From an uncultured bacterium (GTDB lineage Bacteria; Gemmatimonadota; Gemmatimonadetes; Palauibacterales; KS3-K002), in NCBI GenBank assembly GCA_947581845.1, contig CANPVY010000281.1:1-5485 (forward strand): a stretch of 5,485 bases of DNA, written 5' to 3'. Made by a program: the position numbers and the translations under genes. The notes beneath the pieces were generated by a model. The model saw only the letters and a list, made by a program, of their open reading frames with translations. It did no database searches and was not told the DNA's origin. How positions within the stretch are numbered: the stretch's first letter is position 1; each line of letters opens with the position of its first letter. Shown in pieces: positions 1-5,485 of the stretch.

Positions 1-628
1 AGGCCTCTTGGGTCCCAACGGGGCAGGGAAGACGACGACGTTCTACATGATGGTCGGCCTGGTACCGCCGGATGCGGGCGAGGTGTACATCGATGACGAG
101 CCGCTGGCCCACGTGCCGATGTACAGGCGGGCGCGGCTGGGGATCGGCTACCTGTCGCAGGAACCGTCTGTGTTTCGCAGGCTCACCGTCGAGCAGAACA
201 TCCAGGCAATTCTCGAGACGCTGCCCATCTCTGAGGCCGAACGCCGGGAGCGACTCGACAGTCTGCTCGACGAGCTGTCGATCAAGCATCTGCGGAAGAA
301 CAAGGCTTACTCGCTCTCGGGGGGTGAGCGGCGGCGCCTGGAGATCACTCGCGCACTGGTTACCGATCCGAAGTTCATGTTGCTGGACGAGCCGTTCGCA
401 GGCATTGATCCTATTGCTGTCGATGACATTCAGCGGATTGTGGCGAGCCTCAAGCGTCGTGGGCTCGGTGTGCTGATCACCGATCACAATGTTCGTGAGA
501 CCTTATCGATCACGGATCGAGCCTACATCATGTTCGATGGGCGGATCCACATCGAGGGCACCTCGGAGGAGTTGGTGAGCGATCCCCAGGCGCGTAAGTT
601 ATATTTAGGTGAGGATTTCCGCCTCTAG
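1..628 (+). CDS. lptB: LPS export ABC transporter ATP-binding protein LptB (5' partial)
   Basis: This is the cytoplasmic ATPase that drives the LptB2FGC complex, which extracts lipopolysaccharide from the inner membrane for transport to the cell surface. The reading frame is already open at base 2, giving Gly-Leu before the TTG at 8. That TTG is an internal Leu codon, not the start: aligned from memory with E. coli LptB (241 aa), about 33 N-terminal residues lie left of the window. Counting from base 8 as residue 1, visible motifs are Walker [10 protein letters not shown] (2-10), Q-loop Gln51, signature LSGGERRR (103-110), Walker B MLLDEP with catalytic Glu128, D-loop AGIDP, and H-loop His160 in [14 protein letters not shown] (56-59) corresponds to the E. 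coli groove (Phe90, Arg91) that contacts the LptF/G coupling helices. The C-terminus YLGEDFRL matches E. coli LptB, which separates it from LivF/LivG-type ATPases. The TAG stop at 626-628 lies 14 bp before rpoN. All motifs are intact, so the identification is very secure. Confidence 0.96.
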   Translation, partial: GLLGPNGAGKTTTFYMMVGLVPPDAGEVYIDDEPLAHVPMYRRARLGIGYLSQEPSVFRRLTVEQNIQAILETLPISEAERRERLDSLLDELSIKHLRKNKAYSLSGGERRRLEITRALVTDPKFMLLDEPFAGIDPIAVDDIQRIVASLKRRGLGVLITDHNVRETLSITDRAYIMFDGRIHIEGTSEELVSDPQARKLYLGEDFRL

Positions 629-635
629 GGAGGGG
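628..635 (+). promoter_or_regulatory. Ribosome binding site for rpoN
   Basis: A GGGAGGGG purine run begins at the last base of the lptB stop codon and ends 7 bases before the GTG at 643. It supports that GTG as the rpoN start, as does the N-terminus MKVGLQQS that results, which fits how RpoN proteins usually begin (MK-GL). Confidence 0.7.
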
Positions 636-642
636 CACGCCG

Positions 643-2085
643 GTGAAAGTCGGCCTCCAACAGAGCGTTAGACTCGCGCAGGAGCTGAGGATCAATCCGC
701 GCCTGTATCAGGCGATGGATCTCCTCTATATGCCCCTGCTCGACTTACAGCAGCATCTGAAGCAGGAGCTCGTCAACAACCCCTTCCTGGAACTAGTGGA
801 GCCCAGTGATGAACCGGTCGATGATGCTGCGGAGCGCGAGGAGGCGAAGGAAGACGAGAACGAGATCGATTGGGAGGACATTCTACTGGATGGTTTCGAG
901 ACAGGCGGCCGGCGCGAGGAGTACGAGGAGCGCGAGTACTACGAGCCGATAGCGGTAGCGACGCGCGACCTGTACGACCATCTCCGCGATCAGCTGTCGC
1001 TGCTGCGGCTGGAAACCCGCCAGATCATCATCGCCGAGGAGATCATTGGCAACATCGATGACGACGGCTTCCTTACCTGCTCGCTGGAGGCAGTGCTCGA
1101 GTCGCTCAACGACTGGCTGGCCAGCGATGAGGTCAAGACGGCGGGCTTCGACGGAGAGGCACCATTCACGCTCGACGAGCTGGAGGAGGTCCTGAAGATC
1201 ATCCACGGCCTGGATCCCGCCGGTATAGGCGCGCGCGATCTGCGAGAGTGCCTCCTTCTGCAGCTGGCCGACAGAGCGATGACAGACGGGATCGTCTACG
1301 AGATCGTCGATAAGCATTTCGAGCAGCTTGTCAATCACCGTTGGGCCGAGATATCGAAGGACCTGAGCGTGACGCCGCAGGCGGTGCAGGCGGCCGCCGA
1401 CGAGATCGCGAAGCTCGACCCGAAGCCCGGTCTGCAATATGCGGCGGCCGAGGGGAACTACATCATCGCGGATCTCGTCGTCGAGAAGGTCGACAGCGAG
1501 TACGTCGTGTTCCACAACGACACGGCACTACCGCGCTTGAGGCTGTCACGCTCCTACCGTGAGGTTGCCAGAGATCGGGCCAAGTTCAGGGGGGAGAGCA
1601 AGGAGTTCATCTCGAACAAGTTGAACAACGCCAACTGGATGCTCCAGGCGATCGAGCAGCGGCGCCAGACCATGCTGAAAGTGATGAACTTCATTGTCGA
1701 CCGACAGCGCGAGTTCTTCGAGGAGGGCATCGAGCATCTGAAACCTCTTACGCTGCGGGAGGTTGCCGAAGTCATCAACATGCACGAATCGACCGTGTCG
1801 CGTGTGACGAACCAAAAATACGTGCAGACGCCACGGGGGGTATTTCCGCTCAAGTTCTTCTTCTCCAGCGGGCTGTCCACGGACTCGGGCGAGGACGTCT
1901 CGGCACGCGGCATCAAGGCGCGCATAGAGAAGTTGGTGGGTGAGGAGGACCCGAAGAAACCGCTTACCGACCAAGCAATCGTGGACATCCTCAAGCGGGA
2001 GGGTGTCAATATCGCCCGCCGCACAGTCGCGAAGTATCGTGATCAGCTGGGCATCCTCTCCGCCCGCATGCGCAAGCGCGTATGA
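643..2085 (+). CDS. rpoN: RNA polymerase sigma-54 factor RpoN
   Basis: Sigma-54 directs RNA polymerase to -24/-12 promoters and needs AAA+ enhancer-binding proteins to open DNA. The 480 residues match the usual family length. Domains in order: region I, the activator-responsive segment (about 1-50, with LYQAMDLLYMP at 21-31 and NNPFLE at 45-50); region II, an acidic linker (about 51-101, 23 Asp/Glu in 51 residues); the core-binding domain (about 105-300, with LDPAGIGARDLRECLL at 190-205 and LDPKPG at 258-263); NKLNNANWMLQAIEQR (325-340); a helix-turn-helix (about 369-392, HESTVSRVTNQKY) followed by TPRGVFPLKFFFSSG (396-410); and the RpoN box ARRTVAKYR (458-466), which reads the -24 element. 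The start is GTG, chosen from the upstream purine run and the N-terminal fit. Region I has fewer glutamines than proteobacterial RpoN, and about 15 extra residues sit near 158-176 (WLASDEVKTAGFDGEAPF). The stop overlaps the next gene's ATG. The protein appears complete and functional. Confidence 0.97.
   Translation: MKVGLQQSVRLAQELRINPRLYQAMDLLYMPLLDLQQHLKQELVNNPFLELVEPSDEPVDDAAEREEAKEDENEIDWEDILLDGFETGGRREEYEEREYYEPIAVATRDLYDHLRDQLSLLRLETRQIIIAEEIIGNIDDDGFLTCSLEAVLESLNDWLASDEVKTAGFDGEAPFTLDELEEVLKIIHGLDPAGIGARDLRECLLLQLADRAMTDGIVYEIVDKHFEQLVNHRWAEISKDLSVTPQAVQAAADEIAKLDPKPGLQYAAAEGNYIIADLVVEKVDSEYVVFHNDTALPRLRLSRSYREVARDRAKFRGESKEFISNKLNNANWMLQAIEQRRQTMLKVMNFIVDRQREFFEEGIEHLKPLTLREVAEVINMHESTVSRVTNQKYVQTPRGVFPLKFFFSSGLSTDSGEDVSARGIKARIEKLVGEEDPKKPLTDQAIVDILKREGVNIARRTVAKYRDQLGILSARMRKRV
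2082..2085 (+). promoter_or_regulatory. ATGA stop/start overlap, rpoN to GT2 gene
   Basis: The rpoN TGA stop (2083-2085) overlaps the ATG (2082-2084) of the downstream glycosyltransferase gene. I see no good Shine-Dalgarno sequence in the 20 bases before this ATG, where the other two complete junctions have clear purine runs. Translation by re-initiation after rpoN is therefore likely, which would tie glycosyltransferase output to rpoN translation. The overlap is seen directly; the coupling is inferred. Confidence 0.65.
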
Positions 2086-3068
2086 GCCAGGTGGTTGGTG
2101 TCCCAGACCATCAGCCATCGCAGCTTCAAATAGGGCCAGCGCTGCGCAATAATTTCGCCGTCGTCATCCCTGCCCTGAACGAAAGCCAGAATATCGGCGA
2201 GCTGTTCAGCGAGATCGAGGCGACATTCCGAGAGTATCAGCTGGACGGCGAGGTCATCTTCGTCGATGACGGGTCGGCAGACGACTCGCTGGAGATCGCC
2301 AGGCGCGAAGGGGAACGCCTGAAGCGATTCAAGCTGGAGCGACATCGACGGAATCTCGGGAAGACCGAGGCGCTGATCACCGGAGTCCGGGCCGCAGAAG
2401 CTGACTGGATTGTGCTCTTCGATGCCGATCTGCAGCACTCTCCAAGCGAGATACCGCGTTTCCTTGCCGAGGTCGAGAAGGGGTATGACATCGTCTGCGG
2501 TCACAAGGTCGGCAAGTACGAGAAGCGGCTTGTATCCGGTATCTACAACTGGTTGTCACGCTGGGTCTTCCGCGTCCCGGTCCGCGACCTGAACTCCATC
2601 AAGATCTTCCGTAAGTCGGTGCTCGACGAGATCCACCTGCGGCATGATTGGCACCGCTTCTTCGTGGTCCTGGCACACGCCCGCGGCTATCGGCTGGGCG
2701 AGATCGACGTCAGGCTCTACGCGCGCCGGAGAGGGACCACCAAGTACGGCGGCAGGAGCCGTGTACTGGTTGGCTTTCTCGATCTGCTGGCCGTCTGGTT
2801 CCTGCTGTTGTTCAGCCGGAAGCCGATGTTGCTGTTCGGCTTCACCGGGCTGGCGTTGCTCGGTGTCGGGTTGCTCGTCGGCGTGGGGGCGATCGTGTTG
2901 CGCCTCATGGGCCACGGTTTCCGCCCCCTACTCACCCTTGTGGTGCTGCTGGGTGTCATGGGCATCTCGCTGTTCGGCTTCGGCTTTGTTGCGGAGCTGG
3001 TGGCTACTTTGAGGTCAGAGCTTGACGACCTTCGTCATTCTGTTCGCGAGCTGCAGGACCGGCGTTAG
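2082..3068 (+). CDS. Membrane-anchored family 2 glycosyltransferase (DPM1/GtrB-like, polyprenyl-phosphate sugar synthase type)
   Basis: This enzyme probably moves a sugar from a nucleotide-sugar to polyprenyl phosphate on the cytoplasmic face of the inner membrane. The 328-residue protein has a GT-A catalytic domain (about 24-235) with AVVIPALNES (26-35), VDDGSADDS (61-69), RRNLGKTEALITG (89-101) and the metal-binding FDADLQHSP (113-121, Asp114 and Asp116). VRDLNSIKIFRK (167-178) and RRRGTTKYGGRSR (215-227) match the positions of the D-x-x-S-x-F-K and R-x-G-x-SKY motifs of DPM1-like enzymes. Two hydrophobic helices follow (about 249-275 and 281-305), then a charged tail with heptad spacing (303-328). 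The ATG overlaps the rpoN stop; an in-frame GTG at 2091 is a less likely start. The first 23 residues are a polar extension before the fold begins. The GT-C gene 20 bp downstream is a natural user of its lipid-linked product. The sugar cannot be told from sequence. A flippase-type GtrA is not visible here. Confidence 0.87.
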   Translation: MSQVVGVPDHQPSQLQIGPALRNNFAVVIPALNESQNIGELFSEIEATFREYQLDGEVIFVDDGSADDSLEIARREGERLKRFKLERHRRNLGKTEALITGVRAAEADWIVLFDADLQHSPSEIPRFLAEVEKGYDIVCGHKVGKYEKRLVSGIYNWLSRWVFRVPVRDLNSIKIFRKSVLDEIHLRHDWHRFFVVLAHARGYRLGEIDVRLYARRRGTTKYGGRSRVLVGFLDLLAVWFLLLFSRKPMLLFGFTGLALLGVGLLVGVGAIVLRLMGHGFRPLLTLVVLLGVMGISLFGFGFVAELVATLRSELDDLRHSVRELQDRR

Positions 3069-3077
3069 GGGAGGACT

Positions 3078-3083
3078 GAGGGG
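3078..3083 (+). promoter_or_regulatory. Ribosome binding site for the GT-C gene
   Basis: GAGGGG ends 5 bases before the ATG at 3089. A second purine run, GGGGAGG (about 3068-3074), starts at the last base of the previous stop codon but is rather far from the ATG. Together they support the start at 3089. Confidence 0.6.
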
Positions 3084-3088
3084 CGGGG

Positions 3089-4669
3089 ATGGCGCAGGCG
3101 GATACGCGGGTCATACACGGTCTCTCTCTTAAACATATCACTTGGGCTGCGCTTGCCGGGTTGATTGCGACTCACATCATCCTGGCCACCTTGCTCTTCG
3201 ATCCCAAACCGTTCGTCGGCGGTGACAACGCCGGATATATGATCCTGGCCGAGTCCATCAGTAGCGGCCAGGGATACCGCGATGTTTATTTGCCGGGGGC
3301 GCCCACGCATGCGCAGTATCCACCCTTGTACCCGACGCTTCTAGCGATTGCACGGGTGTTCGGCGGAGGCCTGATAACGTTCAAGATCCTCTCGCTCATC
3401 CTGACCTCTGCTTCGCTGGTCTTCCTCTTCCTGCTGGCCAGATCCCGCCTGGACCCAGTCGTCGCTTTGAGCGTGGTCGCTCCGGTCGCCCTGAACCCTG
3501 TGCTCCTGTACTACTCGCACTGGGTGTTGTCGGAAAGTCTGTTCGTTCTGCTGACCTTGATCGCGCTGTGGGCCAGTGAACGGATCACGGGGTCGTGGCG
3601 CTGGCTCGGCATCGCTCTGGTCGCGGCGTTGCTTGCTTACCTGACGCGTGCAGCGGGTCTGCCCATGCTGGCGGCGCTGGCTGTGGCTCTGCTTTGGCGG
3701 CGTACGTGGCGTCGTTCAGGCGTCGTGGTCGGTGCGATCTTACTGGTCGTCGGCGCCTGGTGGATCTGGGGGAAGCTCGCAGCGTCACAGAGCGCTCAAA
3801 TGTACTCCAGCAACTTCTTGCTCGTAGATCCTTATCGACCTGATCTGGGGTACGTGGGACCGGGTGATCTGGTGGCGCGAGTTGTGAACAACGTGCGCCT
3901 CTACAGCGTAGAGGTGCTGCCCGAATCGCTGGCCGGTGTGGCACCGGGTGGCGGAGTGGGCCTGGTCGCGCTGCTGGCCGGGTTGCTGTTGGCTGCCCTC
4001 GCCCTTGTGGCGTGGGTGCGAGACGTTCGCAAGGTCCGCCCGCTCGAAACCTTCACCCTGTTCTATGCCGGGCTGATCTTTCTGTGGCCACTGGTGTGGA
4101 CAGACCGGCGCTTCCTGTTGCCCTTGCTCCCCGTGCTGATCCTTCACGCGGCGGCGGGCGTCGTCTGGTGCTTCGACTTCCTGCGCGCCCGCCGTCCCCT
4201 CTGGGCGCTGCCCGTGTTGGGTGTTCTGCTGGCGCTGCTGACCGTGCCGGATCACGTGCGTGGCATCGGCTTCAACCAGCGCTGCCAGGATTTCTACCGT
4301 CAGGGTGACGACCTGGCCTGTTATCCGCCGCCCTGGCGCGCCTTCGTTCAAGTGGCCTATTGGGTGGGCGCGAACACGACGCAGGACGTCATCGTCGTCT
4401 CCCGCAAACCGCGTCTTTTCTACCATTTCTCGGGCCGGCGTGGTGACGTTTACCCGTTCACGGCCGAGGAAGGGGAGCTGCTGGCTTTCCTAGACGGGCT
4501 GCCGGCGGACTACGTGGTGGTGGGTGCCATCAGTGCCACGGAATATCGCTACCTGATACCGGCCATCCGCAGCATGCCCGAGCGCTTCGAGCTCGTTCAC
4601 AGCGTCGGCGAAGGCCAAGCCGCCGCCTACGTACTTGCCTACCGCCGCTCCGTGAGCCAAGGGAGCTAG
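3089..4669 (+). CDS. Polytopic GT-C fold glycosyltransferase (GT39/ArnT/PMT_2-like)
   Basis: This 526-residue integral membrane protein looks like an enzyme that takes a sugar from a polyprenyl-phosphate carrier and transfers it to an acceptor on the periplasmic side. About ten hydrophobic segments are visible, near 17-37, 97-117, 121-141, 145-163, 172-201, 211-228, 286-310, 321-338, 341-361 and 370-388. The first long periplasmic loop has GGDNAGYMILAESISSG (44-60), where Asp46 is the candidate catalytic base, and QYPPLYPTLLAIARVFGG (76-93), a pattern typical of PMT_2 proteins. LNPVLLYYSHWVLSESLF (135-152) and WTDRRFLLPLLPVLILHAA (337-355) also fit this fold. A soluble C-terminal region (about 390-526) holds Cys399 and Cys411 and ends in an alpha/beta pattern (ADYVVVGAI, 473-481). 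It follows the GT2 gene by 20 bp, which suggests donor maker and donor user. The acceptor (LPS, protein or another glycan) is unknown, and the family assignment is at fold level, not at substrate level. Confidence 0.83.
   Translation: MAQADTRVIHGLSLKHITWAALAGLIATHIILATLLFDPKPFVGGDNAGYMILAESISSGQGYRDVYLPGAPTHAQYPPLYPTLLAIARVFGGGLITFKILSLILTSASLVFLFLLARSRLDPVVALSVVAPVALNPVLLYYSHWVLSESLFVLLTLIALWASERITGSWRWLGIALVAALLAYLTRAAGLPMLAALAVALLWRRTWRRSGVVVGAILLVVGAWWIWGKLAASQSAQMYSSNFLLVDPYRPDLGYVGPGDLVARVVNNVRLYSVEVLPESLAGVAPGGGVGLVALLAGLLLAALALVAWVRDVRKVRPLETFTLFYAGLIFLWPLVWTDRRFLLPLLPVLILHAAAGVVWCFDFLRARRPLWALPVLGVLLALLTVPDHVRGIGFNQRCQDFYRQGDDLACYPPPWRAFVQVAYWVGANTTQDVIVVSRKPRLFYHFSGRRGDVYPFTAEEGELLAFLDGLPADYVVVGAISATEYRYLIPAIRSMPERFELVHSVGEGQAAAYVLAYRRSVSQGS
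4661..4665 (+). promoter_or_regulatory. Ribosome binding site for the GT4 gene
   Basis: GGGAG lies inside the last codons of the GT-C gene and ends 7 bases before the GTG at 4673. It supports this GTG as the start of the next gene, only 3 bp after the TAG stop at 4667-4669. Confidence 0.6.
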
Positions 4670-4672
4670 GGC

Positions 4673-5485
4673 GTGAGCCGGCGTTGGAAAATACTCTACA
4701 TCGTCACGGCCTATAGTCGCGACCCCGACGACGTGATCACACCCTGGCTTGTGGAGACGATCGAACGGCTGGGCGAGGTGGGCGTCGACGTCGAGGTCCT
4801 CGCACCGGCATACCGCGGTCTGGGCGACGCTATCGTCCACGGTGTACCGGTGCATCGCTTTCGCTACGCGCCGCGGCGCTGGGAGGATCTGACGCACGAC
4901 GAGACGGCACCTGATCGAGTGCGGCACCGCCCGGGGTATCTCGCGGTCGTGCCGGGCTACGTTTTGTGCGGCATGCGTGCGGCCCGGCGGCTGGTGCGGC
5001 GCTGCCACTTCGACGTCGTGCACGTGCACTGGCCGCTGCCGCACGCTCTATTGGGGTTGGCTGCACAGCGAGCTGCCCGCGTGCCGTTGGTGTGCTCGTT
5101 CTATGGGGTCGAGCTCACCTGGGCGAGACGGTTCTGGCCCTTTCGGCTGTTTCTGCGCCGCATGATCCGCAGCGCAGATGCTGTGACCGCGATCTCGACC
5201 TATACGGCGGGATTGATTCGACAGATCCACGAGCGACGAGTCGAGCTTATCCCGTTCGGCGCGACGGTGGATCCTGGGATCACTCCTGTCGAGAGTCGTC
5301 GTGAGGTAGGGCGACCGTTCGAGTTGCTGTTCGTGGGCCGCCTGGTCGAGCGTAAGGGCGTGCGCTATCTTCTCGACGCCATCGCTCAGCTGCAGGACAG
5401 ATACGACGTGCTGCTGAGGGTCGTGGGAGACGGACCGTGGCGCTCGCGGCTGGAGGCGCATGCGCGAACGCTGTCGCTTCAGGAT
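4673..5485 (+). CDS. Family 4 glycosyltransferase (GT-B fold), 3' partial
   Basis: The frame from GTG 4673 stays open for 271 codons to the last base of the window, so the gene is cut by the edge. The product is probably a cytoplasmic enzyme that transfers a sugar from a nucleotide-sugar to a lipid-linked or glycan acceptor. The N-terminal Rossmann domain starts with RRWKILYIVTAYSR (3-16), continues through FDVVHVHWPLPHALLGLAA (113-131), and has CSFYGVEL (141-148) where many GT4 enzymes have a THG-type motif. ADAVTAIS (168-175) and ELIPFGATVD (191-200) lead to the C-terminal donor-binding domain, with FELLFVGRLVERKGVRYLLDA (217-236 and on). Arg223 and Lys228 match the conserved basic pair that binds the donor phosphates, and VGDGPWRSRLE (251-261) follows. 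The E-x7-E motif would lie beyond the window. About 100-130 residues are missing, judged from usual GT4 lengths of 370-400. Family membership is secure; the sugar and acceptor are not known. Confidence 0.9.
   Translation, partial: MSRRWKILYIVTAYSRDPDDVITPWLVETIERLGEVGVDVEVLAPAYRGLGDAIVHGVPVHRFRYAPRRWEDLTHDETAPDRVRHRPGYLAVVPGYVLCGMRAARRLVRRCHFDVVHVHWPLPHALLGLAAQRAARVPLVCSFYGVELTWARRFWPFRLFLRRMIRSADAVTAISTYTAGLIRQIHERRVELIPFGATVDPGITPVESRREVGRPFELLFVGRLVERKGVRYLLDAIAQLQDRYDVLLRVVGDGPWRSRLEAHARTLSLQD

Larger units (their letters stand above)
1..5485 (+). other. Predicted operon lptB-rpoN-GT2-GT-C-GT4
   Basis: Five genes on one strand are joined by 14 bp, a 4-bp overlap, 20 bp and 3 bp. None of the junctions shows an inverted repeat with a T-run or room for a normal promoter. 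Co-transcription from a promoter left of the window is the simplest reading, although promoters inside coding sequence cannot be excluded. Both ends of the unit lie outside the window. The lptB-rpoN part is conserved in many diderms; the three glycosyltransferase genes are the variable part. Confidence 0.75.

Noticed and set aside
8..10. TTG at 8 as a possible lptB start codon
   Set aside because: The frame is open upstream, and starting here would remove the N-terminal strand and A-loop that precede Walker A in all LptB proteins. It is an internal Leu codon ([12 protein letters not shown]).
883..1515. Long minus-strand open frame (210 codons) opposite rpoN
   Set aside because: It lies wholly inside an intact, clearly recognised rpoN, and its translation shows no recognisable domain. 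Long antisense frames are expected in GC-rich coding DNA.
1546..2118. Minus-strand open frame (190 codons) opposite the 3' end of rpoN
   Set aside because: It is antisense to the conserved helix-turn-helix and RpoN box region, with no recognisable domain, so it is a shadow of the rpoN codon pattern.
2649..2686. TTGGCAC/TGGCAC sequences resembling the -24 element of sigma-54 promoters (also at 3939)
   Set aside because: None has the GC dinucleotide at the required -12 spacing, and all lie within coding sequence far from a gene start, so they are chance matches.
3061..3090. G-rich stretch between the GT2 and GT-C genes as a terminator or regulatory G-quadruplex
   Set aside because: There is no inverted repeat with a T-run. 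The G-runs are explained as Shine-Dalgarno-like sequence, and a quadruplex cannot be supported from so short and irregular a run.
3785..4426. Minus-strand open frame (213 codons) opposite the GT-C gene
   Set aside because: Its Gln/His/Arg-rich translation is what the reverse complement of a Leu/Val/Ala-rich membrane protein gives. No domain or ribosome binding site supports it.
4490..5461. Minus-strand and alternative plus-strand frames over the last kilobase
   Set aside because: The plus-strand frame from GTG 4673 reads a continuous GT4 protein with correctly spaced motifs to the window edge, so the other frames here are shadows.

Overview
The window is a GC-rich, almost gap-free block of five genes, all on the + strand. 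It suggests a Gram-negative (diderm) bacterium, because it opens with the ATPase of the lipopolysaccharide (LPS) exporter, LptB, followed by the sigma-54 factor RpoN. The lptB-rpoN order is a classic arrangement in Proteobacteria and other diderms. The RpoN N-terminus (INPRLYQAMDLLYMP instead of the usual MTPQLQQAI-LLQ) and its very acidic region II differ from proteobacterial proteins. From memory they resemble Gemmatimonadota-type RpoN. That placement is an inference without any database comparison.

Layout: (1) positions 1-628, lptB, lacking roughly the first 33 codons because the window starts inside it; (2) 643-2085, rpoN, complete, GTG start; (3) 2082-3068, a DPM1/GtrB-like family 2 glycosyltransferase with two C-terminal membrane helices, whose ATG overlaps the rpoN stop in an ATGA; (4) 3089-4669, a polytopic GT-C (GT39/ArnT/PMT_2-like) glycosyltransferase; (5) 4673-5485, a family 4 glycosyltransferase with a GTG start that is still open at the right edge. 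Junctions are 14 bp, a 4-bp overlap, 20 bp and 3 bp, so the five genes look like one transcription unit. No gap is long enough to hold an evident promoter or terminator, and I saw no RNA genes, mobile elements, CRISPR arrays or large repeats.

How the genes may work together: LptB powers LPS extraction from the inner membrane. The GT2 probably charges a polyprenyl phosphate with a sugar on the cytoplasmic face, and the GT-C enzyme would use that lipid-linked sugar on the periplasmic face. The GT4 would add a sugar from a nucleotide-sugar donor in the cytoplasm. Where proteobacterial lptB-rpoN loci usually continue with hpf/raiA and ptsN, this one continues directly into glycan genes, so it may be an envelope-glycan operon attached to the lptB-rpoN core. 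Each protein belongs to a known broad family. I see no clear evidence of a wholly new system; the gene combination and a few protein details are the points worth a second look.
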